Assembly (NCBI RefSeq): GCF_025833875.1
Contig: NZ_JAOYOD010000001.1
Coordinates: forward strand, 2,604,001 to 2,668,000
Direction of reading: 5' to 3'
Source: Reichenbachiella ulvae
Lineage (GTDB): Bacteria; Bacteroidota; Bacteroidia; Cytophagales; Cyclobacteriaceae
Length of the DNA: 64,000 nt
A program made the position numbers and the translations under genes. Positions 35,129 to 45,180 of the stretch are shown one piece after another. Position 1 is the first letter of the stretch. Each line of letters opens with the position of its first letter. The notes under the pieces are model-generated. The model ran no database searches and had not been told where the DNA came from. It saw nothing but the letters and a program-made list of their open reading frames with translations.

Positions 35129-38100
35129 TTAGAAATTAACAGATAGATTGAATCCGTAGCTTCTGGTGGCAGGCAAGGCATAAGCCTCAATACCTTGAGC
35201 ATTGCCGCTGGTATAGGAGTAGGCCTCTGGATCGAAATCTTTGATCTCTCTTGAGATGAAGAATAGGTTTCTTCCCATTACTCCTAATTTCACATTACTA
35301 AATGGAGTCTTATCAGTCAATGAGTTAGGTAGTCTATATGAAAGAGTCAATTCTTTAAACTTGATAAAATCGCCGTCCTTCACATAGTCTTCAATGATCT
35401 GTCTAGAACCATAGCTAGATCCCCAGTATCTCTGAGCAGAAACAGAAGTAGTATTAGGATCTCCTGCTTCAGTCACACTATTTGGAACAATAATACCACC
35501 ATCTCTTCCTTCCAAAGATCTGGCACTATTACCTTGTCCATCAAGAGTTGCCGCAGTTACTGACATGATCTTACCACCTTGTCTAAAGTTGATCAGAAAG
35601 TCCAAAGAAATATTCTTATATGTTAAAGTGTTGGACCATCCACCCAATAGATCTGGGTTAAAATCGCCAAAAGATTGTCTCTCATCTGCAGCTAATGGTA
35701 GCCCCTCAGAATCTACAACAATTTGTCCTTGTTCATTTCTTTTGTATCCGAAACCAACAATTTCACCATATCCTCCACCGGCAGTTGCATTGACGAAGAA
35801 TACTCCTCCTCCACCTCCTGGTGCCATTGGCAATACTTCAATACCGTTTGCAGGATCTAGTTCAATTACTGATGTCTCGTTAGAAGAAAGATTCAACCTA
35901 GATTTCCATGTAAAATCTGTACGGTCTATGATAGTTGCGGTCAACCCTAATTCGAAACCTTTGTTTTCAACCTCACCAGCATTGATGATTTTATTCGAAT
36001 ACCCCGACTCAGTCGCCGTACCTATTGGAATGATCTGATCACTCGTTGTACTCTGATAAAAAGTCAAATCTAAGCCAATTTTACCTCCAAGAAATTGTGC
36101 ATCGATCCCTCCTTCAATTGAATTAGTCAACTCAGGCTTCAAATTGGCATTATTCAATGTAGTAGGAGTATGTGCTGTATTCAATCCCAAATATGGATTA
36201 GAATCAACTACATAATTGCTAGACAGATTGTAAGGATCAGTATCGTTACCAGTTTGAGCAAATGAAGCTCTTACTTTAAGCATTGAAAGAACATTGTTAC
36301 TCAATCCAGGCACCAAATCAGATACTACAATACTTGTAGATATCGATGGGTAGAAGTAAGAATTGTTATCCTCTGGCAATGTTGAAGACCAATCGTTTCT
36401 AGCTGTCCAATCAACAAAAATCGCATTCAAAAATCCAAACTGACCACTTGCATAAAGAGACTGAACTTCTTTTTCGTAGATACCTGCAGTTTCTTTTACC
36501 GTTTTAGTTTTGGTATTCAAAATGTTATAGATTCCATCAAACACATATCCAGAACCTACATAGCCTGTTACTGTTCTTTTGTTTTTTCTGATGTTACCCC
36601 CAAGATTCACTCCAACGCTGAAGTTAGAGCTGATATCCTTATTGATAGAAACTAAGAAGTCATAATTAGACTCTTGAGAAGTATAAAGTACGTCCTCTAA
36701 TCTTTCAGCATAAAATGGGTGAGATGATGCTGTATATGATTTGAACTGCTGGGCCGTATAATCAGTACCACCACGAACCATTAGTTTCATCCAATCCGTC
36801 AAATTGTAGTTCAATGAAGCCACACCAAACACTCTATTGCGAGTATCGCTGTTTCCATTTTCATTGACGGTATGATATGGGTTGTTTCCATATGCGCTAA
36901 CAGGCACACTTACAGATCCATCTTCATTCATGTAATTTTCTAAATCGCTAAGGCTTGTGTTTCTTGGCATATTTACCAAATTCAACATAACGTTATCACC
37001 CCATCCTGACATGCTTGGACGATTAGTAGCCTCCTGATTCACATAAGTCACCTTAGTATCAGCAGATAGCTTTGAAGATAGTTTTGCAGTTCCTCTCAAT
37101 GTCAGAGAGTTTCTCTTCAACTCAGAATTAGGAACAATACCTTTGTTTGAAACATTAGTATAGGCCAAGCGATAGGTAGCGGCATCTGATCCACCATCGA
37201 TTGCAACCGTATTAGTCCAAGTAGTACCCAGATCGAAGAAATCCTTCATATTGTCTGGTTGCGCACTATAAGCACCTTCTTCTCCTGTCCATAACAAAGC
37301 ATTTTGACCTTGCAGCTTTTCTCCCCAAGATCCATTAGTTCTTAACACGTTGATATCCGTTGGGATGGTCCCATCATATCCTTGACCGTATTCGTCTTGC
37401 AGTTCCGGAAAGTATGCAGCTTCATCCATTACAAAGTTGGAAGTATAAGATACTCCAAGACCTTTACCAGAACGTCCTTTTTTTGTGGTAATCAAAATCA
37501 CACCATTAGTGGCTCTAGAACCGTAAAGAGCTGCTGCAGTAGCACCTTTAAGTACTGAAATTGACTCAATGTCCTCAGGGTTAATATCAGACACACCGTT
37601 ACCCAGGTCCAATCCATTACCATATTCATCAGCCTGATCACCATTACTTGTATTATCAATTGGCAAACCGTCTACAACATAAAGTACGTTGTTATTACCG
37701 GTAAGCGATGAGTTACCTCTAAGAACCACTCTACTTGATCCAGCCATTCCAGCAGCATTTTGCGAAACTTGCAGACCAGCTACTTTACCACTCAATGAAT
37801 TAACGAAGTTGGCCTCTTTCGCCTCAGTCACTTCATCTCCACCTACTTCTGTCACAGCATAACCCAAGGATTTTTTCTCTCTAGATATACCCAAAGCAGT
37901 TACCACCACTTCGTCTAGTTCAGATACATCAGCTGACATAGCAAAATCAATAGTAGATTTTGCACCTACAGTTTGCTCTGAAGAAGCATAACCAATAAAT
38001 GAAAATACAAGTACATCACTAGCCGATGCTTCTACTGAATAAGCACCATTGATGTCTGTCACAGTACCAGTCGAAGTTCCCTTCACTAGTACATTTACTC

Positions 38101-38218
38101 CTGGTAGTGGAGACCCATCTGCTGAGTCGGTCACAGTACCAGATACCGTACGAGTCTGGGCTTGCACGAAGAACACCGTGCAGATCGCCAAACTCAATAT
38201 TAGTAACCTTTTAATCAT
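35129..38218 (-). CDS. SusC/RagA-family TonB-linked outer membrane transporter
   Basis: 1029 residues: signal peptide (1-20), carboxypeptidase-regulatory-like domain (~22-95, with PLPGVNVLVKGTSTGTVTD), plug with the TonB-box-like SELDEVVVTALGISREKKSLG, and a 22-strand barrel ending in the aromatic C-terminus YGFNLSVNF. SusC proteins import ligand from their SusD partner using TonB energy. There is no STN domain and no neighbouring FecI/FecR pair, so regulation is not of the sigma/anti-sigma type. The divergent LytS/LytTR pair is the nearest regulator. The leader contains an inverted repeat. Confidence 0.96.
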   Translation of the reverse strand: MIKRLLILSLAICTVFFVQAQTRTVSGTVTDSADGSPLPGVNVLVKGTSTGTVTDINGAYSVEASASDVLVFSFIGYASSEQTVGAKSTIDFAMSADVSELDEVVVTALGISREKKSLGYAVTEVGGDEVTEAKEANFVNSLSGKVAGLQVSQNAAGMAGSSRVVLRGNSSLTGNNNVLYVVDGLPIDNTSNGDQADEYGNGLDLGNGVSDINPEDIESISVLKGATAAALYGSRATNGVILITTKKGRSGKGLGVSYTSNFVMDEAAYFPELQDEYGQGYDGTIPTDINVLRTNGSWGEKLQGQNALLWTGEEGAYSAQPDNMKDFFDLGTTWTNTVAIDGGSDAATYRLAYTNVSNKGIVPNSELKRNSLTLRGTAKLSSKLSADTKVTYVNQEATNRPSMSGWGDNVMLNLVNMPRNTSLSDLENYMNEDGSVSVPVSAYGNNPYHTVNENGNSDTRNRVFGVASLNYNLTDWMKLMVRGGTDYTAQQFKSYTASSHPFYAERLEDVLYTSQESNYDFLVSINKDISSNFSVGVNLGGNIRKNKRTVTGYVGSGYVFDGIYNILNTKTKTVKETAGIYEKEVQSLYASGQFGFLNAIFVDWTARNDWSSTLPEDNNSYFYPSISTSIVVSDLVPGLSNNVLSMLKVRASFAQTGNDTDPYNLSSNYVVDSNPYLGLNTAHTPTTLNNANLKPELTNSIEGGIDAQFLGGKIGLDLTFYQSTTSDQIIPIGTATESGYSNKIINAGEVENKGFELGLTATIIDRTDFTWKSRLNLSSNETSVIELDPANGIEVLPMAPGGGGGVFFVNATAGGGYGEIVGFGYKRNEQGQIVVDSEGLPLAADERQSFGDFNPDLLGGWSNTLTYKNISLDFLINFRQGGKIMSVTAATLDGQGNSARSLEGRDGGIIVPNSVTEAGDPNTTSVSAQRYWGSSYGSRQIIEDYVKDGDFIKFKELTLSYRLPNSLTDKTPFSNVKLGVMGRNLFFISREIKDFDPEAYSYTSGNAQGIEAYALPATRSYGFNLSVNF

Positions 38219-38523
38219 AGATAAATAAATTTGATTTAGTAATCGTTTTTGATTTTAACAATCTAATGTTCGTTACTAAATCATGAAGTCTACAATTATT
38301 TAGCTCAACGACACCAAATCTCACCCGAATGCAATAATTCTTCTCTTACCCGCAATTTCAGCACTCTGATTTGTTATTAATCGATGAAAACAAGCCAATT
38401 AGCGATTTCTATCACAAAACATATTTTAAGTAATTATTATGCATGAGAGAAGAATTCGTTGAACCATAATTTCGTAATTTGGCTACTTCTAACATTTATA
38501 TATTGAACGATCAATCGCTAAAT
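38219..38523. other. Divergent control region susC / lytS-like
   Basis: 305 nt with no gene. It holds the inverted repeat at 38233-38282 close to susC and a relaxed -7 candidate TATGTTTTG on the minus strand (38423-38415). On the plus side a near-consensus TAATTTGG (38475-38482) is placed about 40 nt before the lytS-like ATG. Confidence 0.5.
38233..38282. repeat. Inverted repeat in the susC leader
   Basis: GATTTAGTAA (38233-38242) and TTACTAAATC (38273-38282) are exact reverse complements around a 30-nt loop, 15 nt upstream of the susC ATG. It may be an RNA hairpin affecting susC translation or a regulator site. Confidence 0.55.
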
Positions 38524-39579
38524 ATGCCCTCCTATCTGGGATTTCTTCGAAACCCGATAGTTCAGCATGTGCTGTTTTGGACCATATACTTTGCCTTTAA
38601 CTGGATTCGTTGGGGTAGCTTCTTCGATGATTACGTTTATTCATTCAAATCCAATTTGGTAGAATTCCCCTTGCACATTGCACTGGTTTACTTTACCGTC
38701 TACTTCCTGATGCCGCGATTGCTTCCGGAAAAAATCGGTTGGTTTATAGTGGCTCTCATTGGAGTTACTCTTTTCATCTCCTATATCAAGATTATCATTA
38801 CCTTCTTCGCGGTAACGACTGATATATATAAGGAGGCCAATCGGACAGATATCGGACTATTCGATTTTGTCTATGTGGCAGATGTATTTATTGGAGAGCT
38901 TTATGTGGTAGCAGTGGCGGTTTCTGTCAAGATCACCATAGATTGGATCAGTGCCAAAAACAGAACCAACGAGCTAGAAAAAACCAACCTGGAAACTGAA
39001 CTGGCCTTTTTGAAATCTCAAATTCAGCCTCACTTCTTTTTCAATACACTGAACAACCTTTATTCACTGACTCTGGACAAATCTGAAAAAGCACCCTATA
39101 CAGTCCTAAAGCTATCGGAGCTCATGAGCTATGTGATCTACGATGCGAAACAAAAACGTGTACCACTGATCAATGAGATCCAGCACATACAAAACTATCT
39201 GGATCTGGAAATGCTCCGCTATGGCGAAAGACTGGAAGTAGACCTGCAAATCTCAGGAGATATCGAAGGACATATCATCCCCCCTGTTTTACTTCTTCCT
39301 TTTATTGAAAACAGCTTTAAGCATGGCACTAAAGTCGATAGCGACACGATCCCGATTACCATTTCTTTGGATGTGACGGATAATATACTGACCTTTTCCA
39401 CCGAAAACTTGAAGCCTAAACACGAAGAAGTTGACAATGGGCTGGAAAACTACAAACATGGCGTAGGTATGGCCAACACTCGCCGACGTTTGAACCTGGT
39501 CTATGGAGAAAAGCATCAGCTCGATATCGAAGAGTCTGATGATAAGTATAAAATTATCTTGAAAATTCCGATTGAGTAA
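38524..39579 (+). CDS. LytS/YehU-type sensor histidine kinase
   Basis: 351 residues from the ATG at 38524; an in-frame TTG at 38479 would overlap the likely promoter. Four membrane helices (~10-140), a short coiled coil (ELEKTNLETELAFLKSQ), then the His_kinase domain: IQPHFFFNTLNNLYSL with phospho-His170, followed by the HATPase region (LPFIENSFKHGTK; GVGMANTRRRL). It signals to the LytTR regulator immediately downstream (2 nt gap). No extracellular sensor domain, so the signal is probably sensed in or near the membrane. It is divergent from susC, possibly controlling that operon (inference). Confidence 0.93.
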   Translation: MPSYLGFLRNPIVQHVLFWTIYFAFNWIRWGSFFDDYVYSFKSNLVEFPLHIALVYFTVYFLMPRLLPEKIGWFIVALIGVTLFISYIKIIITFFAVTTDIYKEANRTDIGLFDFVYVADVFIGELYVVAVAVSVKITIDWISAKNRTNELEKTNLETELAFLKSQIQPHFFFNTLNNLYSLTLDKSEKAPYTVLKLSELMSYVIYDAKQKRVPLINEIQHIQNYLDLEMLRYGERLEVDLQISGDIEGHIIPPVLLLPFIENSFKHGTKVDSDTIPITISLDVTDNILTFSTENLKPKHEEVDNGLENYKHGVGMANTRRRLNLVYGEKHQLDIEESDDKYKIILKIPIE

Positions 39580-39581
39580 TT

Positions 39582-40295
39582 ATGAGCATCAAATGTCTGA
39601 TCATAGATGACGAGCCGTTGGCGATCAATGTCATCAAAAATTTCCTCATTAACTTCAAGAACTTTGAATTGGTAGGCACTGCGCAGGATGCAGTCGAAGG
39701 TTTCAACCTGCTCTCCAAAAAGGAAGTAGACGTTATCTTTTTGGACATCAACATGCCCAAAATGACAGGTTTAGATTTTCTAAAGAGTCTGAAAAATCCA
39801 CCAATGGTCGTCATCACCACTGCCTACAGAGAATATGCGGTGGAAAGCTTTGAATTGGACGTGGTGGATTATTTGGTTAAGCCGTTTGCACTCCAGCGAT
39901 TCATGAAAACCATCAATCGCATCGAACAACGATTGGAAGAGAAAAAGATCAATAAAACAGAAAGTGCTCCTGTCGAGGGCGAAAAGGCTCATGTCTTTTT
40001 CAAGGTGGATAAAAAAATGGTGAAAGTATACCTGGATGACATCCTATATATCGAAAGCCTGAAAGACTACATCCGCATCAAAACTTACGATCAAAACCTG
40101 ATCAATCACAATAATCTGGTGAGTGTAGCAGATCTCTTGCCACCGGACGATTTCATCCGAATACACCGTTCGTACATCATCGCCATCAAAAAAGTTAAAG
40201 TCATTGATGGCAATCAGGTGGAAGTTGGCGATAAGCTACTGCCTATAGGTCGCAATTATCAAAAGGAGGTCAAAGACCTTTTACTAGGACAATAA
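39582..40295 (+). CDS. LytTR-family response regulator
   Basis: 237 residues: REC domain with phospho-acceptor Asp55 in FLDINMPKM, acidic pair DDE at 8-10 and Lys in VKPF; then a LytTR DNA-binding domain (~135-235) with YIESLKDYIRI, FIRIHRSYIIAIKKV and LPIGRNYQKEV. LytTR regulators bind direct-repeat sites upstream of promoters. It forms an operon with the kinase and is closed by a terminator. Confidence 0.95.
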   Translation: MSIKCLIIDDEPLAINVIKNFLINFKNFELVGTAQDAVEGFNLLSKKEVDVIFLDINMPKMTGLDFLKSLKNPPMVVITTAYREYAVESFELDVVDYLVKPFALQRFMKTINRIEQRLEEKKINKTESAPVEGEKAHVFFKVDKKMVKVYLDDILYIESLKDYIRIKTYDQNLINHNNLVSVADLLPPDDFIRIHRSYIIAIKKVKVIDGNQVEVGDKLLPIGRNYQKEVKDLLLGQ

Positions 40296-40326
40296 AAAAG
40301 CCTCACACTTTTGTGCAAGGCTTTTT
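40294..40326. terminator. Bidirectional terminator between convergent genes
   Basis: AAAAAGCCT ... AGGCTTTTT with CAC/GTG inner pairing; T tract on both strands. Confidence 0.85.
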
Positions 40327-40345
40327 CATTGTGATGCTTTGAGAA

Positions 40346-41086
40346 TCATTCCTCATCCATTGCCAGGGAATCCGTTTCTGGAATATCTTCTTCCATTACT
40401 TCATCCTCTTCCGTTAGCTTCGTTAACTCTACAACCAAACCAGCAATAAACTTCGAACCATTCAGATCCGTGTTTTCGATAATTTCTTTCAAGCTCCCTA
40501 TTTTGGACTCTTTATCCTCGAGACTCAATGCTTCTTGGGCAAATTTAGCAGTCGCAATATCTATTTGATCATAAGAAAGATTCTCCTTCTTAATCCAACC
40601 ATCATCCATCCATTTGCCACCTGTTCTTTTTCCACGGATTTTGATCCAATCCCCTTCTGTCTCTGTACTGGCCACTATGTCCATTTTGGCAAATGATTCA
40701 TCCTTCTTGGTCAATAGATCAGGTCTGGAATAGATGCTCGTTTCTCGAAGAACAACGGCAGGTGTCGCCTCCAAAACCAAAAAATCTTTCATGGTCCAAC
40801 CTGTTTTTTCGTCATTCAGCTTCACTTTAGAATAGGTTCTTTCGTCTATAAGTGTGTCTTCTCCCAGGTAGGTTAGAGATTCTCCCACGCTCAATGCGGT
40901 GATGTATTTTTTCTTTGGGCCTGGAGTTTCTCGCACAGATACCCCATCCCATACACATACAGCGATCAGTTCTGAAGCCTCAACCTCTGCTTCCTCTGTC
41001 TCAGCAGTTTCGGTATTTTGAGCTTCTTTTGGTGTACAACTGTATAGTAGTGCTAGTAGTAATAATAAAGATGTAAATTTTGTCAT
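40346..41086 (-). CDS. Lipoprotein with bacterial SH3 domains
   Basis: 246 residues from the ATG at 41086 (MTKFTSLLLLLALLYSC); the frame extends to 41101. Lipobox L-Y-S-C, then a Glu/Ala/Thr-rich linker (~25-40) typical of surface-tethered lipoproteins. Two SH3b-like repeats follow: VCVWDGVSVRETPGPKKK ... GWTMKDFLVLE, and VVLRETSIYSRPDLLTKKDE ... DDGWIKKENL. SH3b domains bind peptidoglycan peptides or other ligands. The C-terminal ~70 residues are acidic and helical. An exact -7 element TATATTTG at 41106-41099 predicts a very short leader. Confidence 0.82.
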   Translation of the reverse strand: MTKFTSLLLLLALLYSCTPKEAQNTETAETEEAEVEASELIAVCVWDGVSVRETPGPKKKYITALSVGESLTYLGEDTLIDERTYSKVKLNDEKTGWTMKDFLVLEATPAVVLRETSIYSRPDLLTKKDESFAKMDIVASTETEGDWIKIRGKRTGGKWMDDGWIKKENLSYDQIDIATAKFAQEALSLEDKESKIGSLKEIIENTDLNGSKFIAGLVVELTKLTEEDEVMEEDIPETDSLAMDEE

Positions 41087-41196
41087 TGGTTTTTCTTTCA
41101 AATATATAAATACTTATAAAAGGAGGATACTTTCAAACGAAATTCTCCAAAAAAGCATCTTTTCTTATCTTACCCCCCGATACCAATCCATCAACA

Positions 41197-42831
41197 ATGA
41201 GAAACTTCTCTTTGCTACTTCTTACTTCCCTTATCAGCAGTTTGTCCTATGGTCAGATTTCGCGCTATTCCATTGACATCAATCATGTAAATGCAGGCAG
41301 CCTGGAAGAAAAAACCGAATACTTCAGTGATAGCATTGTCACTACCAGTCAGATCCAACTCGAGTTTATCACCCTCCAGGACAGCAACACTTATTCAGTA
41401 AAAACTCAATTCGTCGAAGACAGCGATGGTCAATTGATTTACGTGGATCGTGAAATGAAACTGCAAGATGGAAATCCTAGCTACCAAAGATTCTTCAACC
41501 CACAGTACTCTTTGGACAATCCTATTGAAATGCAAACCTTGGGCCCTCAGGGTATTCGGAGGGTGAGTTCAGATTCTCTTCAGGAGACTGGAGATAGTTT
41601 GCAGTTCTGGAGCTACTCTACAGAACATAACCAAATCAAAAGACTCAATAGAGTCCTTTTGGATCAAAAGATACTAAATGCAAAAAAACTCTGGGTTGTC
41701 AAAGATTCCATCTCAGGGTTAGGCCCCATCATCAGTCTGATGGATAGGAATTTCGAACTGCTAAGTGCGGCGCAAGAAAGCGCTATGGGCTACCTGGAAA
41801 TCAGGGAGGTTCAAGCTCGTGATAGCCTTATTTCCCTGATCGATTTGAAATCACAGCAAAAAACCATTGCTTCCAACCTACTCTTGCCCGATCCTAAAAA
41901 CATCAATGCAGTGGAGTTGAAAACTACATATGAAAATGGTGAAAGTCAGACCGTGACTCTTACAGACAACATGTTCCATCCCTTACCAAGGGACAGCTCT
42001 GCTCTGGCAGAATTAACGGCTTCTAATCTATGGGTCAACAGCGATGATCTCGATCTATTCAGCATAGCCGATTCGCTCACCATGGATTTAATTTTACAAC
42101 TGGAAATGGCCGTAGAATTGACGAAATATTGCCGCGAGCAAGATTTGAACAATCCTGCCTTTCAATTGCTCAAACTGGCTCGAAATATAGATTTGCCTTC
42201 TCAGTTGGTTTATGGCTACTACTATCAGCATGGCAAATGGATCAGCGGCTATTGGACAGAAATTGGTATCGGTGACGAGTGGCAAATCTTTCACCCTATC
42301 CAATACAGCCCAATAAACTCCAGTCTCTACCTCCCTATTGCCAAAAGCGGTTTAAAGAATGGAGTTTTAGAATTCTTTGCTCAACCTGAACTAAAAAAAA
42401 TCGAGGTTATCAATTATCTAAGAAATGGCAAACCTGTCAAATCAACCAAGGCCAAAGGCGATTATTTCATTAGAGGATTAGGTCTTAGTTTCAATATTCC
42501 AAAAAACTTCGTCAACCAAACGGATAGCACGCAATTAGGATCAAACTTCCTTTTGCTATCCGATGGCCAAAACCATATCCAGATGGATTATATCACGCCA
42601 CCATTTTTGAACGAAGCTCTTATGATCAATTATCTTCAAGCGCTTTCTGGTAGCAGCACCGTGAGTCTCAATAGCTATTTGCCAAATATCAGCTATGAGG
42701 CCACAAACGAATCATCCACCTTTTTGGCCATCCCGCAAGGAGATAGTTTCTTACTGATAGAATGTAGTGGACCGGATGCCGGGGAACTGATGCTAATGCT
42801 CAGCAAAAAGAATCTGGAGTTAAAAAAATAA
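41197..42831 (+). CDS. Secreted protein with a transglutaminase-like but catalytically altered domain
   Basis: 544 residues. Signal peptide (cut after SLSYG). No lipobox. Residues ~300-370 follow the layout of a transglutaminase core, but each catalytic position differs: the Cys site (usually G-D-C-x-E-H-A) reads Q-D-Leu317-N-N-P-A; the His site (G-H-A-W-x-E) reads G-Tyr352-W-T-E; the Asp site (D-P) reads His366-P. The LLKLARNIDLPSQLVYGY segment fits the helix and strand between. The first ~250 residues are beta-rich and unrecognised. It is a plausible pseudo-enzyme, perhaps a binding module; this is inference. No clear operon partner. Confidence 0.7.
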   Translation: MRNFSLLLLTSLISSLSYGQISRYSIDINHVNAGSLEEKTEYFSDSIVTTSQIQLEFITLQDSNTYSVKTQFVEDSDGQLIYVDREMKLQDGNPSYQRFFNPQYSLDNPIEMQTLGPQGIRRVSSDSLQETGDSLQFWSYSTEHNQIKRLNRVLLDQKILNAKKLWVVKDSISGLGPIISLMDRNFELLSAAQESAMGYLEIREVQARDSLISLIDLKSQQKTIASNLLLPDPKNINAVELKTTYENGESQTVTLTDNMFHPLPRDSSALAELTASNLWVNSDDLDLFSIADSLTMDLILQLEMAVELTKYCREQDLNNPAFQLLKLARNIDLPSQLVYGYYYQHGKWISGYWTEIGIGDEWQIFHPIQYSPINSSLYLPIAKSGLKNGVLEFFAQPELKKIEVINYLRNGKPVKSTKAKGDYFIRGLGLSFNIPKNFVNQTDSTQLGSNFLLLSDGQNHIQMDYITPPFLNEALMINYLQALSGSSTVSLNSYLPNISYEATNESSTFLAIPQGDSFLLIECSGPDAGELMLMLSKKNLELKK

Positions 42832-42924
42832 CCGCCAAAACGGGTTTACATCATAGTGGGTTTTTCAGAGCTCAACATTCTGACATCTTCTTGATTTTTA
42901 GGTCGACTAACTTTCTAATCTTTC

Positions 42925-42932
42925 TATCTTTG
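42925..42932 (+). promoter_or_regulatory. -7 element for metG
   Basis: TATCTTTG, exact TAnnTTTG, 17 nt before the GTG start; no -33 box at the right distance. It implies a leader of about 10 nt. Confidence 0.45.
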
Positions 42933-42948
42933 CCGAAAAAACGGATAC

Positions 42949-45012
42949 GTGCAAAAAGAATACAAAAGATATACGATTACCTCGGCCCTGCCCTATGCCA
43001 ACGGGCCATTACACATTGGCCATATAGCAGGAGCCTATTTGCCTGCTGATATATATGTTAGATTTTTGCGAAACAAAGGCAAGGACGTAACTTATGTATG
43101 TGGTAGCGATGAGCATGGTGCCGCGATCACTTTGCGAGCCAAAAAGGAGGGCATTACTCCACAGGAGATCATCGACAAGTACCACCAAATCAATAAGGAC
43201 ACATTCGAAAAGTTCGGAATTGATTTTGACATCTATCATCGTACATCTGCTCCTATTCATCACGAAACTTCTCAGGAGTTTTTCACTAATCTGTATGACA
43301 AAGGTGAATTCATCGAGAAGCCGTCGGAGCAATACTACGACGAAGATTACAACCAGTTTCTAGCAGATCGCTACATCACCGGAACCTGTCCCAACTGCGG
43401 ATTTGATGGGGCCTATGGGGATCAATGTGAAAAGTGTGGCACGTCACACAATTCCACAGATTTGATCAATCCTGTCTCAACGCTCAGTGGTAAAAGGCCG
43501 ATATTAAAAACGACTAAGCATTGGTATCTACCGCTAGACAAATATCAACCCTGGCTAGAAAGATGGTTGATCGAAGGAAAGAAAGGGCAATGGAAGCCTA
43601 ACGTATACGGCCAGTGCAGCTCATGGCTCAAAGAAGGTCTACAACCTCGAGCCATGACCAGAGATCTCGACTGGGGTGTGGATGTGCCTCTACCAGATGC
43701 GGAAGGAAAAAAATTGTATGTTTGGTTGGATGCGCCTATTGGCTACATCTCTGCTACCAAGGAATGGGCAGCGCAAAATGGTAAAAACTGGGAAGACTAC
43801 TGGAAAGCGAATAAGAAAAAAGAAGATGAATCTTGTTTGATCCATTTCATTGGAAAAGACAACATCGTATTCCATTGTATCATATTCCCAGCCATCCTGC
43901 ATGCTCATGGAGATTACATCCTTCCTCAAAATGTACCTGCAAATGAATTTTTGAATCTGGAAGGAGAGAAAATTTCAACCTCAAGAAATTGGGCCGTTTG
44001 GCTGCATGAGTACCTTGAAGATTTTGCGGGGAAAGAAGATGTCCTTCGCTATGTACTCTGTGCCAATGCGCCTGAGTCTAAGGACAACGATTTTACCTGG
44101 AAGGATTTCCAAACCAGAAACAATAGTGAGCTGGTTGCTATCTATGGCAACTTCGTCAATCGAGCGATTGTACTTACCCACAAATATTTTGATGGCAAAC
44201 TGCCCAAACTAGGCAAGCTGGAAGCACTGGACAAAGAAGTGATCAAAGAGATAGAATCCTTCCCAGCACGAATTTCGGAAAGCATTGAAAAGTTCAGATT
44301 CCGCGAGGCATTGGCTCACCTAATGGACCTTGCCCGATTGGGTAATAAATATCTGGCAGACACTGAGCCCTGGAAGCTAATCAAGACGAATCAGGAACGT
44401 ACTGCTACGATTTTGAATATTTCGCTTCAGGTAGCTGCTAATTTGTCCATTTTATCAGTACCATTTTTACCAAGAACTGCCGAAAAACTGGCAACACTTC
44501 TGAATCTGGATACTCAAGAATGGGACAAGGCTGGCAAAGCTGATCTCCTTTTCAATGGACAGAATATAGAAAAAGCCGAGTTGCTATTCGAAAAGATCGA
44601 AGACGATGTAATCGAGGCGCAAATCGAAAAACTTCAAAACTCAAAACCTGTGACACAAACAGCTGAAAATATCGAAGAACAAAAAGAAACCATTGACTTC
44701 AACGATTTCATGAAAATGGATCTAAGAGTCGGTAAAATTTTGGAGGCGGAGACAGTTCCTAAATCAAACAAACTCCTCAAATTCAAAGTAGATACTGGAA
44801 TCGATCAAAGAACTATTTTGAGCGGTATTGCAAAGCATTATTCTCCTGAGGAAATGATTGGCAAACAGGTGACTGTACTGGTAAATCTAGCGCCAAGAAA
44901 AATCATGGGAGTAGAATCTCAGGGTATGATCTTAATGGCAGAGGACGGAGATGGTAGTTTGAAACTGCTTCAGCCCAATGAAGTAGTACAGAACGGATCG
45001 CAAATCAGTTGA
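42949..45012 (+). CDS. metG: Methionyl-tRNA synthetase
   Basis: 687 residues, starting with GTG (no ATG precedes the conserved start [18 protein letters not shown]). Class I signature HIGH at PLHIGH; KMSKS loop as KISTSRNW; zinc knuckle [17 protein letters not shown]. The C-terminal ~110 residues are an EMAP/Trbp111-type tRNA-binding domain ([16 protein letters not shown] ... [13 protein letters not shown]), as in the longer bacterial MetRS form. It charges initiator and elongator tRNA-Met. Monocistronic by spacing. Confidence 0.97.
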   Translation: MQKEYKRYTITSALPYANGPLHIGHIAGAYLPADIYVRFLRNKGKDVTYVCGSDEHGAAITLRAKKEGITPQEIIDKYHQINKDTFEKFGIDFDIYHRTSAPIHHETSQEFFTNLYDKGEFIEKPSEQYYDEDYNQFLADRYITGTCPNCGFDGAYGDQCEKCGTSHNSTDLINPVSTLSGKRPILKTTKHWYLPLDKYQPWLERWLIEGKKGQWKPNVYGQCSSWLKEGLQPRAMTRDLDWGVDVPLPDAEGKKLYVWLDAPIGYISATKEWAAQNGKNWEDYWKANKKKEDESCLIHFIGKDNIVFHCIIFPAILHAHGDYILPQNVPANEFLNLEGEKISTSRNWAVWLHEYLEDFAGKEDVLRYVLCANAPESKDNDFTWKDFQTRNNSELVAIYGNFVNRAIVLTHKYFDGKLPKLGKLEALDKEVIKEIESFPARISESIEKFRFREALAHLMDLARLGNKYLADTEPWKLIKTNQERTATILNISLQVAANLSILSVPFLPRTAEKLATLLNLDTQEWDKAGKADLLFNGQNIEKAELLFEKIEDDVIEAQIEKLQNSKPVTQTAENIEEQKETIDFNDFMKMDLRVGKILEAETVPKSNKLLKFKVDTGIDQRTILSGIAKHYSPEEMIGKQVTVLVNLAPRKIMGVESQGMILMAEDGDGSLKLLQPNEVVQNGSQIS

Positions 45013-45030
45013 TGTACAATTGATGTAATG

Positions 45031-45066
45031 ACATGCGTATCCAAAAATGACAGGATACGTGTGTTA
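45031..45066 (+). terminator. Possible terminator after metG
   Basis: CGTATCC (45036-45042) pairs with GGATACG (45053-45059), then TGTGTTATTG; no long T tract. Confidence 0.45.
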
Positions 45067-45180
45067 TTGAAAATTAAACCTTAACTTTAGATGAAACGTG
45101 TTAATATTGTGTCTCCAAACACACAACTATTACAGTTTAAAACGCCCAACCAGCAGTAAAAAAGGTGCTTAAAACTAATT

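Noticed and set aside
35565..36038. 157-aa plus-strand ORF opposite susC
   Set aside because: Proline/serine-rich product of the antisense frame; the SusC barrel is intact on the other strand.
33555..38218. FecI/FecR-controlled TonB system
   Set aside because: SusC has no STN domain and no sigma/anti-sigma pair is adjacent; the ECF sigma gene at 54 kb is coupled to a kinase.
38479..38523. TTG start for the LytS-like kinase
   Set aside because: It falls on the likely promoter -7 region; the ATG at 38524 starts just before the first membrane helix.
42838..42880. Terminator between the 544-aa gene and metG
   Set aside because: The candidate stem AACCG/CGGGTT is short and bulged, with no T tract; too weak to call.
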